Assembly: GCA_023228945.1 (NCBI GenBank)
Contig: JALOAI010000038.1
Span: 1 to 38,411, forward strand
DNA length: 38,411 nucleotides
Origin: Pigmentiphaga sp.
Lineage (GTDB): Bacteria; Pseudomonadota; Gammaproteobacteria; Burkholderiales; Burkholderiaceae_B
Direction of reading: 5' to 3'
Below are positions 31,144-38,411 of this stretch, one piece after another (the stretch's first letter is position 1; each line of letters starts with the position of its first letter). Both the position numbers and the translations under genes were made by a program. The notes below the pieces were generated by a model, which was not told where the DNA came from, searched no databases, and saw nothing but the letters and a program-made list of their open reading frames with translations.

Positions 31144-31608
31144 TCAAAGCTTCTTGCCGTGGCGCTTGTCGTCGGCGTCAAGCCGATCCAGCACGTTACG
31201 CGCGGCATCGACATCCGCCGTTGCGGCCGATGCTCGAAAATGGCGTTCTGTGGCCCAGGATGCCAAGGTAGGGGCGCGGTAACCCATGAGCATCCCCACG
31301 TGTTGCATGACTTCTTCATGCTCTTTTGTTGGCAGTCTGCCGAGGAAGTCCGCATGGCGCGCTTCGATGGTAGCGATTTTTACCGGTCGCACGACCGACG
31401 GCGCAGGTAAGCCGACTTGATCGGGTACTGGCACGTCGCCGGGCCACGGTCGATTCGCGGCCGAGGTGATCATGATCACCCAGAGTAAAGCTCCGTCTTC
31501 GCCAATGGCGCCGGCGGACACCACCAGCGCCGGTCGCCTTTGACGTGTGTAGCGGTCGGTGTATGGAAACGGAACCCGGATGACATCGCCTTGCTCAAAG
31601 GTCGGCAT
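31144..31608 (-). CDS. MazF/PemK-like toxin
   Basis: Starting at the ATG at 31608, the 154-residue protein begins MPTFEQGDVIRVPFPYTDRY and continues RRPALVVSAGAIGED. It has the PemK/MazF core (GDVIRVPFPYTD) and a later ARHADFLGRLPTKEHEEVM segment. It is somewhat longer than MazF (about 110), with an extra C-terminal basic tail. The upstream AbrB gene overlaps by 14 nt. An in-frame extension to 31662 lies inside the antitoxin and is unlikely. Predicted endoribonuclease. Confidence 0.82.
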   Translation of the reverse strand: MPTFEQGDVIRVPFPYTDRYTRQRRPALVVSAGAIGEDGALLWVIMITSAANRPWPGDVPVPDQVGLPAPSVVRPVKIATIEARHADFLGRLPTKEHEEVMQHVGMLMGYRAPTLASWATERHFRASAATADVDAARNVLDRLDADDKRHGKKL

Positions 31609-31819
31609 ACGCGGCCTTGTCAGCGTCGCTGTCCCATTCGGAGAATGTCGCGAAGGGATCATCGACTGGAGTGGGGACGCGTGCCCGCACCCGAGTCAGC
31701 AGAACGTGTCCATCTTCGATCCGGTAGGCAATCTCGTCGCCCTCGCGTAGCTGCAGCGCTTTACGGACGGCTTGTGGAATCGTAGTTTGCGCCTTGCTGG
31801 TCAGTTTGCTGGTAATCAT
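31595..31819 (-). CDS. AbrB-family antitoxin
   Basis: The start at 31819 gives MITSKLTSKAQTTIPQAVRK, an AbrB/SpoVT DNA-binding hairpin, in a 74-residue protein. GAGGGG ends six nt upstream of this ATG, while the ATG at 31825 abuts it directly. The acidic C-terminus (DPFATFSEWDSDADKAAY) is typical for toxin binding. It pairs with the overlapping MazF-like gene. Confidence 0.85.
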   Translation of the reverse strand: MITSKLTSKAQTTIPQAVRKALQLREGDEIAYRIEDGHVLLTRVRARVPTPVDDPFATFSEWDSDADKAAYADL

Positions 31820-31855
31820 GCACATCCCCTCGGATGATAGGTCTCTCCAGAGCGT

Positions 31856-31868
31856 AAGGAAGTTCCTT
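31856..31868. promoter_or_regulatory. Palindrome upstream of the AbrB/MazF pair
   Basis: AAGGAA-G-TTCCTT is a perfect 6-1-6 inverted repeat 37 nt upstream of the antitoxin start. It is a candidate operator for autoregulation by the AbrB-fold antitoxin. Confidence 0.4.
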
Positions 31869-31898
31869 TCATCACGCAAGGGGAGCCGTTAAGCGGGC

Positions 31899-32318
31899 TC
31901 ACCACCTCCCCACGGAACCCGCCACGCCCCTCATCCTCCCCCGCGCCAGCACCGCCCAGCGCCCCACAATCTCCTTGAACGCCCGCCCGCTCACATCCAG
32001 GGCATCCGCGGCCGGCACATAGCGCCGCACGCCGGCAGGCATCGCCCAATCGTAATCCGTGGCGGCGGGCAGCACCGCCACCCCCGCCGCCTCGAACTCC
32101 GCCACCGAGCGCGCCATATGCAGTGCGGACGTGACCAATAACACCCGCTCCAGGCCACGCCCCTCCAGCAGCGCGCGGGTTTTCCGGGCATTGGCCTCGG
32201 TGTTCAGGCTTTCCGATTCCAGCAGAATCGCCGAGGCCGGCACGCCCAGCTCCAGAAGAAAATCGCGTATCGACTCGGCCTCCGGCTGCAAATACCGCCC
32301 GCCATCCGAACCACCACT
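31899..32318 (-). pseudogene. Truncated 3' copy of ydcF
   Basis: The frame from an internal Met at 32291 reads MQPEAESIRDFLLELGVPAS through VSGRAFKEIVGRWAVLARGR, nearly identical to the C-terminal half of the YdcF-like protein at 33776-34537. The membrane N-terminus and the catalytic-site start are absent. Homology extends to about 32318. Its C-terminal end (MRGVAGSVGRW) differs from the other copy and may be the original gene end. Confidence 0.85.
31934..32318. repeat. ydcF-derived direct repeat, left copy (about 385 bp)
   Basis: This stretch matches 33782-34165 in the same orientation with only a few percent difference. The two copies bracket the Xre/RES toxin-antitoxin module. The differences (for example GAACGCCCGC against GAATGTCCGC) show that the duplication is not recent. 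Confidence 0.9.
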
Positions 32319-32381
32319 GGCCTCGGCCTATGCTGCAGAGACGCTGTTTCCGTCAGGTAGTCTGCCTTGCAAGAGACAAAG

Positions 32382-32410
32382 TTGACAAGAGATACAAGCG
32401 AGACTAGAGT
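32382..32410 (+). promoter_or_regulatory. Sigma-70 promoter of the Xre/RES operon
   Basis: TTGACA (32382-32387), a 17-nt spacer and TAGAGT (32405-32410) form a good promoter, about 28 nt before the Xre start. The related motifs CAAGAGACAAAG and CAAGAGATACAAG around the -35 box may be antitoxin-binding sites. Confidence 0.6.
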
Positions 32411-32437
32411 TGAGCCTGTCTTAAACCTACTGGGGAG

Positions 32438-33070
32438 ATGACCGTGCCCACTGCCATTGAATTCATTGCCGACCGTCTACCGCGCGTCACGGTGAAGGAT
32501 TTGCGTCGCTTCGCGGATACCGTCGAAATCCGGGACGCCAAGGCTTTTGCAGCCGAGTTGCAGGCGTTCGTCCACGAGCGTGTGGAGGCGGTAAAACTGC
32601 CCGCCAGTCTGGAGAGTGAGCCGGTGCGGCAGGCCCTTACACGCAAGGCGGCCGCGCTACGTGCCGACACGCGCTGGGCACCGAGTAAAACTGACGTCCA
32701 ACGTGGCCGTGCCGTGCTGCTGGAAGCCTTCAACCAGCCACACAATCTGCCGATCCCCGAGTTCGCCAAACTGGCTAACAAATCTCGCCAGCAGATCTAC
32801 AAGGACATCGTCGCCCGCCGGCTGCTGGCGCTGAACGTGGGGCCGCGCGGTCAGAAGCTGCCCGACTGGCAACTCGACTCGGTGAAGCAGCAGTTGACCC
32901 AGACCGTACTTCAGAAGGTCGAGGGCATCGACCACTGGACGATCTACCGCGCACTGTCCGAACCCCTTGAGGGCTTAGGCGGTCGGTCGCCGCTGGATGA
33001 GGTGACGCATGGCACGATCGACGACGTGGCCGAAGCGGTGTTCAATGTGCTGGGCGTCCAGGCGCATTGA
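32438..33070 (+). CDS. Xre/MbcA/ParS-type antitoxin of a RES toxin
   Basis: The 210-residue protein has a central HTH-like part (IPEFAKLANKSRQQIYKDIV) and a C-terminal toxin-binding domain (WTIYRALSEPLEGLGGRSPL, VAEAVFNVLGVQAH), as in Xre-RES and MbcAT modules. The long N-terminal helical region (1-95) is an extra. GGGGAG (32432-32437) touches the ATG, so the GTG at 32444, six nt away, may be the true start. The RES gene begins 12 nt after its stop. Confidence 0.82.
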   Translation: MTVPTAIEFIADRLPRVTVKDLRRFADTVEIRDAKAFAAELQAFVHERVEAVKLPASLESEPVRQALTRKAAALRADTRWAPSKTDVQRGRAVLLEAFNQPHNLPIPEFAKLANKSRQQIYKDIVARRLLALNVGPRGQKLPDWQLDSVKQQLTQTVLQKVEGIDHWTIYRALSEPLEGLGGRSPLDEVTHGTIDDVAEAVFNVLGVQAH

Positions 33071-33082
33071 AGTGAAACCGTC

Positions 33083-34399
33083 ATGAACCTTGAGCTGCCA
33101 TCCTTCCTGATCGGTGCCGGTGAACTGCTCCAGCATGTGAGCCGCGCCGCCTATCGAGGCAGCCCGCTGTACTATGGCCGCAGCAGCACCAATCGCTACG
33201 ATGACCCGACGCGAGCCTACGGCGTGCTTTACTTGGGGCATGACCTGCCCACGGCGCTGATGGAGTCGGTGTTCCACAAACACCAGTGGCTTGCAGACAA
33301 GAAGCGCTCGATCGCGCTGAAAGAAGTTCAGAGCCGGATGGTGCGCGCCGTAGGCGTGGTGGCCGACGTGCTTCTGGCGGATCTCACAGCGCCGGGCATC
33401 ATGGCGGGCTACTTTAGTCTGAATCTGGAGCAGATGGCCAGCCGCGACTACACACATACGCAGCAGGTGTCCGCACAGGTGCATGCGATGCTCGGAGATG
33501 ACGGCCAGCCGCTGTTCGACGGCGTGCTCTATCCGTCGCGCAACAACTATCCCGCCAAGAGTGTCGCCCTGTTCGAGCGTGCGGGAACGAAGATCAGCGT
33601 CATCGAGGACATGGACCTGGTTGACCATGTGGACTGGCCGCGTTTCGTTGCCCGCTACAAGAGTCTGGCCGACATCGAGCGCGGCTTCCTGGTATTGAAA
33701 TCCGAGTCCAAGGAGCAGTCGAGCATCCTGCATGCCCTGACGCTGAAAAAACCGGTCGAATCTGAGCAGCTGACGCTATTGTCCTCCCCGCGCCAGCACC
33801 GCCCAGCGCCCCACAATCTCCTTGAATGTCCGCCCGCTCACATCCAGGGCATTCGCGGCCGGCACATAGCGCCGCACGCCGGCAGGCATCGCCCAATCGT
33901 AATCCGTGGCCGAAGGTATCACCGCCACCCCCGCCGCCTCGAATTCCGCCACCGAGCGCGCCATATGCAGGGCGGACGTGACCAACAACACCCGCTCCAG
34001 GCCACGCTCCTCCAGCAGCGTGCGGGTTTTCCGGGCATTGGCCTCGGTGTTCAGGCTTTCCGATTCCAGCAGAATCGCCGAGGCTGGCACGCCCAGCTCC
34101 AGCAGAAAATCGCGTATCGACTCGGCCTCCGGCTGCAAATACCGCCCGCCATCCGAACCGCCGCTCAACACAATCCAGGGCGCCTTGCCCGCGCGATACA
34201 GCCGTGCGCCATGCAACACCCGATCCAGCGCGCTATGGGCGTCCCACACCGGATTGCCGGCATGCGGCGGATGCATGGCGCCGCCCAGCACCACAATGGC
34301 GTCGGCCGCCGGCACCTCGGCCACCGGGCGGGCCGGGTAGGGCGCCTCCACGACATGCCGCACCCAAAGGCTGGCCACCGGGGTGGACCACAGCCATAG
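33083..34399 (+). CDS. RES-domain toxin with an antisense read-through extension
   Basis: Residues 1 to about 233 are a RES protein: HVSRAAYRGSPLYYGRSSTN, with R33, Y46 and E61 (ALMESVF) as the likely NAD-handling residues, and later DGVLYPSRNNYPAKSVALFE. RES toxins destroy cellular NAD+. At about 33782 the frame enters the ydcF repeat and continues antisense for roughly 205 more residues, low in hydrophobic pattern and rich in His/Arg, to a stop at 34399. The native stop has evidently been lost at the junction. The RES core is intact; whether the 438-residue protein folds and works is unknown. Confidence 0.75.
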   Translation: MNLELPSFLIGAGELLQHVSRAAYRGSPLYYGRSSTNRYDDPTRAYGVLYLGHDLPTALMESVFHKHQWLADKKRSIALKEVQSRMVRAVGVVADVLLADLTAPGIMAGYFSLNLEQMASRDYTHTQQVSAQVHAMLGDDGQPLFDGVLYPSRNNYPAKSVALFERAGTKISVIEDMDLVDHVDWPRFVARYKSLADIERGFLVLKSESKEQSSILHALTLKKPVESEQLTLLSSPRQHRPAPHNLLECPPAHIQGIRGRHIAPHAGRHRPIVIRGRRYHRHPRRLEFRHRARHMQGGRDQQHPLQATLLQQRAGFPGIGLGVQAFRFQQNRRGWHAQLQQKIAYRLGLRLQIPPAIRTAAQHNPGRLARAIQPCAMQHPIQRAMGVPHRIAGMRRMHGAAQHHNGVGRRHLGHRAGRVGRLHDMPHPKAGHRGGPQP

Positions 34400-34537
34400 C
34401 CAGGCCAGCCCCAAGGCCACCAGGCCGACGCCCCAGCGCCGGCGGCTCAACAGCAAGGCGAGCAGGCCCGCCAGCAACAACAGCAGGGCGGTGCCCAAGG
34501 GCGACACGACGGCGATCACGAGTTTGGATAACAGCAT
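33776..34537 (-). CDS. YdcF-like DUF218 membrane protein
   Basis: This 253-residue protein has two N-terminal membrane helices (about 5-30 and 34-52: LGTALLLLLAGLLALLLS, VGLVALGLAWLWLW) and then a DUF218 domain (ADAIVVLGGAM, WIVLSGGSDGGRYLQPEAES, RVLLVTSALHMARSVAEFEA). Relatives (YdcF, ElyC, SanA) act at the inner membrane in envelope or lipid-carrier-linked processes. The C-terminus, ending ARGGQ, is changed by the junction with the RES gene. It overlaps the run-on RES frame on the other strand. Confidence 0.85.
   Translation of the reverse strand: MLLSKLVIAVVSPLGTALLLLLAGLLALLLSRRRWGVGLVALGLAWLWLWSTPVASLWVRHVVEAPYPARPVAEVPAADAIVVLGGAMHPPHAGNPVWDAHSALDRVLHGARLYRAGKAPWIVLSGGSDGGRYLQPEAESIRDFLLELGVPASAILLESESLNTEANARKTRTLLEERGLERVLLVTSALHMARSVAEFEAAGVAVIPSATDYDWAMPAGVRRYVPAANALDVSGRTFKEIVGRWAVLARGGQ
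33782..34165. repeat. ydcF-derived direct repeat, right copy
   Basis: This is the second copy of the segment at 31934-32318. It contains the C-terminal half of the nearly complete ydcF gene. The RES gene enters it at its left end. Confidence 0.9.
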
Positions 34538-34560
34538 GGGGTATTAGAAAGGGGCTTGAG

Positions 34561-34868
34561 TCAGTGACGAAGATCTCGCCTGCAGCCGGCTCGCCATCAT
34601 GTTCTCGGCAAAAGGAGCCTGTCCGTCATGCAAGCACGCGAGCTCTCGCAAAATGCGTAGCGCGCTCGGCGCTCAATCACCTGGCCGGCCTGGTGAGTTC
34701 TACTCCTCGAGCCTGCCGCTGCAGGATGGGGACTCCCAAACTCTCTTCTAGATGACGCACACGCTGGCTCTTCGGTGGCACAGAAAGGTGACATCGTTTC
34801 GCAGCCCGAGTAAGGCTTCGCGCTTCGGCGATGTAGACGAGTAGCTTAAAGTCGGTCAGGTCGTAACG
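34561..34868 (-). pseudogene. Decayed LysR gene, N-terminal part only
   Basis: The minus strand encodes RYDLTDFKLLVYIAEARSLT, then AAKRCHLSVPPKSQRVRHLE, a LysR winged HTH. It is then broken by frameshifts; AGQVIERRARYA and later RELACLHDGQAPFAENMMAS appear in other frames. The effector domain is absent. Not functional. Confidence 0.8.
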
Positions 34869-34977
34869 CGCCCCAGAAAATTTCGTAACAAAAAAAGCGA
34901 TATCGAGTGCTGAGCAGCCTACTGATCGGTGAGCTTTCGGTGCGCAAGACGCGAGAAACATAGCTTATACGGTCTTT

Positions 34978-34995
34978 TGTTGGGAAAACCCAACA
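34978..34995. promoter_or_regulatory. Short hairpin upstream of the WecA-like gene
   Basis: TGTTGGG (34978-34984) and CCCAACA (34989-34995) form a seven-bp stem with an AAAA loop. A second small palindrome, TGTTGTGCAACA, lies near 35095-35106. The gap 34869-35162 shows no gene; the promoter of the transferase probably lies here. Confidence 0.35.
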
Positions 34996-35162
34996 GTAAA
35001 GGAAGTCTCAGTCCTCTCGGATGTCAATCCCCAGATTTGAGGGGTAAACACCTGTCATATTCGCCGCTTAGAATTACCGCTACAATCTAAGTAGTTGTTG
35101 TGCAACAGAAAGTTGCATCTGAGTAGGTTGCCGGATCAGCAGCCGTAGCAAGTCGAGGAGTC

Positions 35163-36299
35163 ATGAGCTGGCTAGTAGTTTTCATCGCGGCAACCGTAGT
35201 AACAGGGCTGATCGTCGTGTCCCAAAAGCTTCACGTAGCCTTTAGTGGAGACAACGATCCCAGCAAGCCGCAACAAGTCCACGTGGGCAGCACGCCGCGT
35301 GTGGGCGGGCTGGCCATATGGGTCGGCGTATTAACGGCGTACCTCCTCACAGGGCGGTATAAGGGCGCTCAGGCGCTCTGGGACATGCTTTTGCTCTGCA
35401 GCTTGCCCGTCGTACTGGCGGGCTTCGTCGAAGACATCACAAAGAGGATCTCGGCAGGCAAGCGCCTTGTGGCTGCCTTTGCTTCGGCGGCTTTGTTCTG
35501 GCTCTGGAGTGACCAGCACACAATGCAATTAGGGATTCCAGGGATAGACTGGCTGCTGGCTTTTGCTCCGATTTCATTTTTTGCATTCGTCATTGCTATC
35601 GCTGGCGCTACGCATGCCTTCAACCTGATCGACGGATTCAACGGCCTGGCTAGCGGCTTTGCGGTTCTGGTGGCGGGGTCGATGGCTCTGGTGGCGTATC
35701 AGGTGGGCGACCTGCCGATCATGGCGGTGTCAGCCAGCCTTGGCCTGGCTACGTTGGGGTTCCTCGTATGGAACTTCCCGCTGGGCAAGATTTTCCTGGG
35801 AGATGGCGGAGCTTACTTCCTAGGGTTCATGCTGGCGGAGCTGGCTGTCATGCTCGTTATACGCAACCCCGGTGTCTCGACTTACTACGCGTTCTTAGTG
35901 GTGCTGTATCCGGTGGTGGAAACGCTGGTCTCGATCTGGCGACGAAAAGTGCATCGAGGCGTGGCGGCAGGGCAGCCGGACGCCTTGCACTTGCATCAGC
36001 TCATTTACTGGCGCTTGGTACGCTTTGGCTTGTTCGATTGCAGGCCCACGACCAAGGTGCTACGAAACTCAGCCACGGCCCCGTATCTGTGGGTGTTGTC
36101 GTTGATTTGCATGGTGCCCGCAACGTTATACTGGTATAGCACGCCGGCACTGGTGATCGCGGGTATATTGTTCGTGTTGACGTATCTTTCTTTGTATAAG
36201 CGTCTACTGCGTTGGCGGCGGCCTGCATTTTTGGTGATCAGAGGCGAGCCCGCCGCTAGAAAAGCCGAGGTAAAAGCTGATCCAAGTATCGAGGGTTGA
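35163..36299 (+). CDS. WecA/MraY-family sugar-1-phosphate transferase
   Basis: This 378-residue protein has about ten membrane helices. The family motifs are present: GSTPRVGGLAIWVGV, the acidic VEDITKR motif, AFNLIDGFNGLASG, FPLGKIFLGDGGAYFLGF and DALHLHQLIY. Enzymes of this type move a sugar phosphate (often GlcNAc-1-P or a relative) from a UDP-sugar onto undecaprenyl phosphate, starting O-antigen or other polysaccharides. GAGGAG is two nt before the ATG, tight but usable. It fits the GT4 glycosyltransferase nearby, although that gene is on the other strand. Confidence 0.9.
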   Translation: MSWLVVFIAATVVTGLIVVSQKLHVAFSGDNDPSKPQQVHVGSTPRVGGLAIWVGVLTAYLLTGRYKGAQALWDMLLLCSLPVVLAGFVEDITKRISAGKRLVAAFASAALFWLWSDQHTMQLGIPGIDWLLAFAPISFFAFVIAIAGATHAFNLIDGFNGLASGFAVLVAGSMALVAYQVGDLPIMAVSASLGLATLGFLVWNFPLGKIFLGDGGAYFLGFMLAELAVMLVIRNPGVSTYYAFLVVLYPVVETLVSIWRRKVHRGVAAGQPDALHLHQLIYWRLVRFGLFDCRPTTKVLRNSATAPYLWVLSLICMVPATLYWYSTPALVIAGILFVLTYLSLYKRLLRWRRPAFLVIRGEPAARKAEVKADPSIEG

Positions 36300-36308
36300 T
36301 TTAGTGGT

Positions 36309-36593
36309 TCAACTGACGTACAGGCCTTGTTCTCGGCAGTACGCCGAACGCTCGGCTTCGTTCATGCTTGCCGTCTGAATGAGCGCGGCCAACTTGGCCT
36401 TGGCATCCCAGTCGTCTGGCGCTGTGGGCTTGGTGGGCACGACAAATCCTTGGTTGCGAAATTGCTTTTTCCAAGCATACAAGGTGGGCGCCGAGATTCC
36501 GGTCTCCAGACTGAGGCTGGTCACGCTCTGGCGGTTCGGCGGCAGCATCTTGCGAACGATCTGAGCTTTGAGCTCCGAGCTATACGACGGCAT
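36309..36593 (-). mobile_element. IS3-type OrfA-like transposase fragment
   Basis: The frame MPSYSSELKAQIVRKMLPPN, then TSLSLETGISAPTLYAWKKQ is the HTH transposase part of IS3-type elements, about 94 residues. It ends prematurely after REQGLYVS at 36309, next to the WecA stop, where relatives continue. No OrfB lies beside it. Upstream bases (ACTGATTTCATTTTTCAGG on the minus strand) may belong to the element end. Confidence 0.7.
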
Positions 36594-36662
36594 GTTGTCA
36601 CTCCAATGCCCCCTGAAAAATGAAATCAGTGGAGCGGACAACTATTGTGACAACGGGGGAGG

Positions 36663-37835
36663 CTAGAACCGATTTGGTCGAGAAATTAACTCATCGTAAA
36701 CGTCCAGTGTCCGTTCAATCACAATCAGCTCATCAAAACTAGAAAGAGCTTTCTCTCTGGCCTTCTTTCCCAGTTGACGACGTAATTCTGGATTCTTGTG
36801 AAGGCGGCAAATCGCCTCGGAAAGCGCTTGACTATCTCGTACAGGAATAAGCAGCCCATCCTCTTTATTTGTGACTACTTCCCTGCAGCCGGGAACGTCG
36901 GTGGTAATAAGTGGCTTACCGCACGCCGCTGCTTCAATCAAACCTTTGGGCAATCCTTCTCTATAACTGGGCAGCGCTACGATATCCACTTTTCGGAATA
37001 GGGTATGCATGTCGTCAACGTGACCAAGCCACGTGACTAGATTCTCGGTCTCCCAAGCCCTAATAGTAGCGGTCGGGATAGCTGCAGGATTTCCAGGGTC
37101 CGGCTCACCTGCGAGTAGAAATGCGATTTGGCATCCTTTTGTTTTCAACTTACGGGCTGCATCGACAAATTCTCCCACGCCTTTATCCCAAAGTAAACGC
37201 GCGGGAAGTAATACTTTAGTAGTGCTATCGTTGCTTTGCAATGCTGTATCAAGCGATGGAGAGAAGGCTTCACAGTTGACACCCGATCCACGTATCAATC
37301 GAATGCTTTCTTTCTCTGCTAATCGCTGTTGAAGAAAAAGAGTGACGTCGTCCTGATTTTGCAATACGAGTCTCGAGTTCGGTCCAGAAAGAGCCTTTTG
37401 CATTAGCTTGCGCACTAGAGGGCGTAGAGTTCTTGCCTTGATGCTATTGTTAGTAAAAACGTAGCCTAGGCCGGCGACGGCGTTGATCGTGGCTGGCGTT
37501 GTTGGGGCTAGTCTCGCGGCGACAGAGCCGTATATGGAACATTTTATCGTGAACGAATGAACTAGATCGACTTTTTCCGCTATTATGAGTTTTCTAAGCC
37601 AGTTAATTAACGAACTCTCACGTAAAGGATTCAGGCTTCTTCGATTCATTGGTGCTGGGTACCAGCGAAAACCAAGATTTCGAATTTTTTCTCCATAGGC
37701 GCCAGGTGGAGAAGTTAGAAGAACTTCGTATCCTTTATCTCGTAGCGCCATGGCTAAAGATCGACGAAAATTATACAAATACCAATCCGTATTTGCGAAC
37801 AGTAGTATCTTGGCTCTAATAGGTGTATGTGTCAT
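36663..37835 (-). CDS. GT4-family glycosyltransferase
   Basis: This 390-residue GT-B protein has an N-domain with ILLFANTDWYLYNFRRSLAM and a C-domain with VLLPARLLWDKGVGEFVDAA and SYREGLPKGLIEAAACGKPL, the E-x7-E donor-binding motif of GT4 enzymes. It probably transfers a sugar to a lipid-linked glycan in the cytoplasm. Its GC content is clearly lower than that of the rest of the window, and it is flanked by IS3 fragments on both sides. This suggests import with a polysaccharide cluster. The donor and acceptor are unknown. Confidence 0.9.
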   Translation of the reverse strand: MTHTPIRAKILLFANTDWYLYNFRRSLAMALRDKGYEVLLTSPPGAYGEKIRNLGFRWYPAPMNRRSLNPLRESSLINWLRKLIIAEKVDLVHSFTIKCSIYGSVAARLAPTTPATINAVAGLGYVFTNNSIKARTLRPLVRKLMQKALSGPNSRLVLQNQDDVTLFLQQRLAEKESIRLIRGSGVNCEAFSPSLDTALQSNDSTTKVLLPARLLWDKGVGEFVDAARKLKTKGCQIAFLLAGEPDPGNPAAIPTATIRAWETENLVTWLGHVDDMHTLFRKVDIVALPSYREGLPKGLIEAAACGKPLITTDVPGCREVVTNKEDGLLIPVRDSQALSEAICRLHKNPELRRQLGKKAREKALSSFDELIVIERTLDVYDELISRPNRF

Positions 37836-37867
37836 TTTAAGTATACTTTACCGAGGTTATAGTCACG

Positions 37868-38287
37868 GATGCCTTATTCAATGGGCAACGATTCCGGGCA
37901 TTGACCGTCGTAGACAACTTCACCTGCGAATGTCTCGCCATTGAAGCAGGTCAGTCAGTCTCTGACAAGTCAGGATGTCGTGCAGGCATTGATGCGCATT
38001 GCGACGGGACGCGGCACTTTGCCGCGCCGCATTCAAGCCGACAATGGCCCCGAGTTTGTTTCCTTGGCACTGGATAAGTGGGCTCACGACAGCGGCGTGA
38101 CGATGGATTATTCCCGGCCAGGCAAACCCACGGACAATGCGTTCATCGAGTCCTTCAATGGCAGTTTACGCGATGAATGCCTGAACACGACCTGGTTTAT
38201 GTCGCTGGCATATGCGAGCAACAAGCTCGAAAACTGGAGGCAGGATGACAGTCATTTTCGGCCCCACTCGGCGCTGGCCGACACCGT
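37868..38287 (+). mobile_element. IS3-family OrfB transposase fragment, frameshifted
   Basis: Reading from 37868: DALFNGQRFRALTVVDNFTC, ECLAIEAGQS, then in another frame LTSQDVVQALMRIATGRGTL, ADNGPEFVSLALDKWAHDSG and YSRPGKPTDNAFIESFNGSL. These are the DDE integrase core, with D in VVDNF, D in ADNGPEF and E in AFIESF. A four-bp duplication in TCAGTCAGTC (37951-37960) breaks the frame. Both ends are truncated; the N-terminus is missing and HSALADT is followed by unrelated sequence. Dead copy. Confidence 0.85.
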
Positions 38288-38411
38288 TGTTTGTCAAGAT
38301 AGTTGCGTTGTAACCATGTGTGATTTTTATGAGGCGACTTTCAAGATTTCCTCCTCGGTGTCAGTTGCCGGGTTGAGCCACATGACGGCCGGCCGGCTCC
38401 AGTTTCGAGTG
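38288..38411. other. Unassigned right edge
   Basis: No complete gene is visible. The minus strand is open from the edge as HSKLEPAGRHVAQPGN and then a stop, followed by GAGGAGGAAATC. This could be the end of a gene outside the window, but it is too short to identify. Confidence 0.2.

Overview
The window is GC-rich DNA, most likely from a betaproteobacterium of the order Burkholderiales (Alcaligenaceae-like). The reasons are two Bug/TctC-type periplasmic solute receptors plus a remnant of a third, LysR-regulated aromatic catabolic operons with tightly overlapping genes, and the codon bias. No rRNA, tRNA or CRISPR array was seen. This placement is inference from gene content only.

Layout. (1) 1-2.5 kb: a Phd/PIN toxin-antitoxin pair whose toxin is broken by a perfect 22-bp tandem duplication, then an amidase-signature amidase and a CysB-like LysR regulator. 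(2) 3.9-12.0 kb, plus strand: a compact catabolic operon that reads as a naphthalene-type upper pathway. It holds a DsbA/GST-kappa-fold 2-hydroxychromene-2-carboxylate isomerase-like protein, a NahE-like hydratase-aldolase, a LigA/LigB-type class III extradiol dioxygenase, an SDR dihydrodiol dehydrogenase, a Rieske oxygenase alpha/beta pair, a Bug receptor and an aldehyde dehydrogenase. No ferredoxin or reductase is present. (3) 12.0-15.0 kb: VapBC, a Bug-receptor remnant, an AAA+ ATPase with a palindrome over its -10 region, MazEF, and a C-terminal scrap of an Rpn-like gene. (4) 15.0-22.0 kb, plus strand: LysR, E1 alpha/beta of a TPP-dependent 2-oxoacid or acetoin dehydrogenase without E2/E3, a carboxymuconolactone-decarboxylase-family protein, a Bug receptor, a GlcG/HbpS-like protein, a 3-hydroxyisobutyrate-dehydrogenase-like enzyme with a histone-H1-like tail, and a solute-binding-fold protein without a signal peptide.

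(5) 22.0-34.5 kb: a toxin-antitoxin-dense accessory island. It has a deletion scar of a VapBC pair, HigBA, an alpha/beta hydrolase, PIN/RHH, a 997-residue protein joining a RelE-like domain, an SF1 helicase and an ankyrin segment, AbrB/PIN, an Rpn-family nuclease-like gene with at least three decayed relatives, AbrB/MazF, and Xre/RES inserted within a duplicated ydcF. (6) 34.5-38.4 kb: a decayed LysR gene, a WecA-like sugar-phosphate transferase, and a lower-GC GT4 glycosyltransferase between two IS3-family transposase fragments. This looks like the edge of a surface-polysaccharide locus.

The catabolic blocks look functional and under selection: intact frames, good ribosome sites and 4-8 nt overlaps. 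The spaces between them are packed with TA modules and repeated debris of Rpn-like genes. The most unusual items are the RelE-helicase-ankyrin protein, the clustering of Rpn remnants with TA modules, the RES toxin running antisense into ydcF, and the hybrid Nah/Lig pathway.
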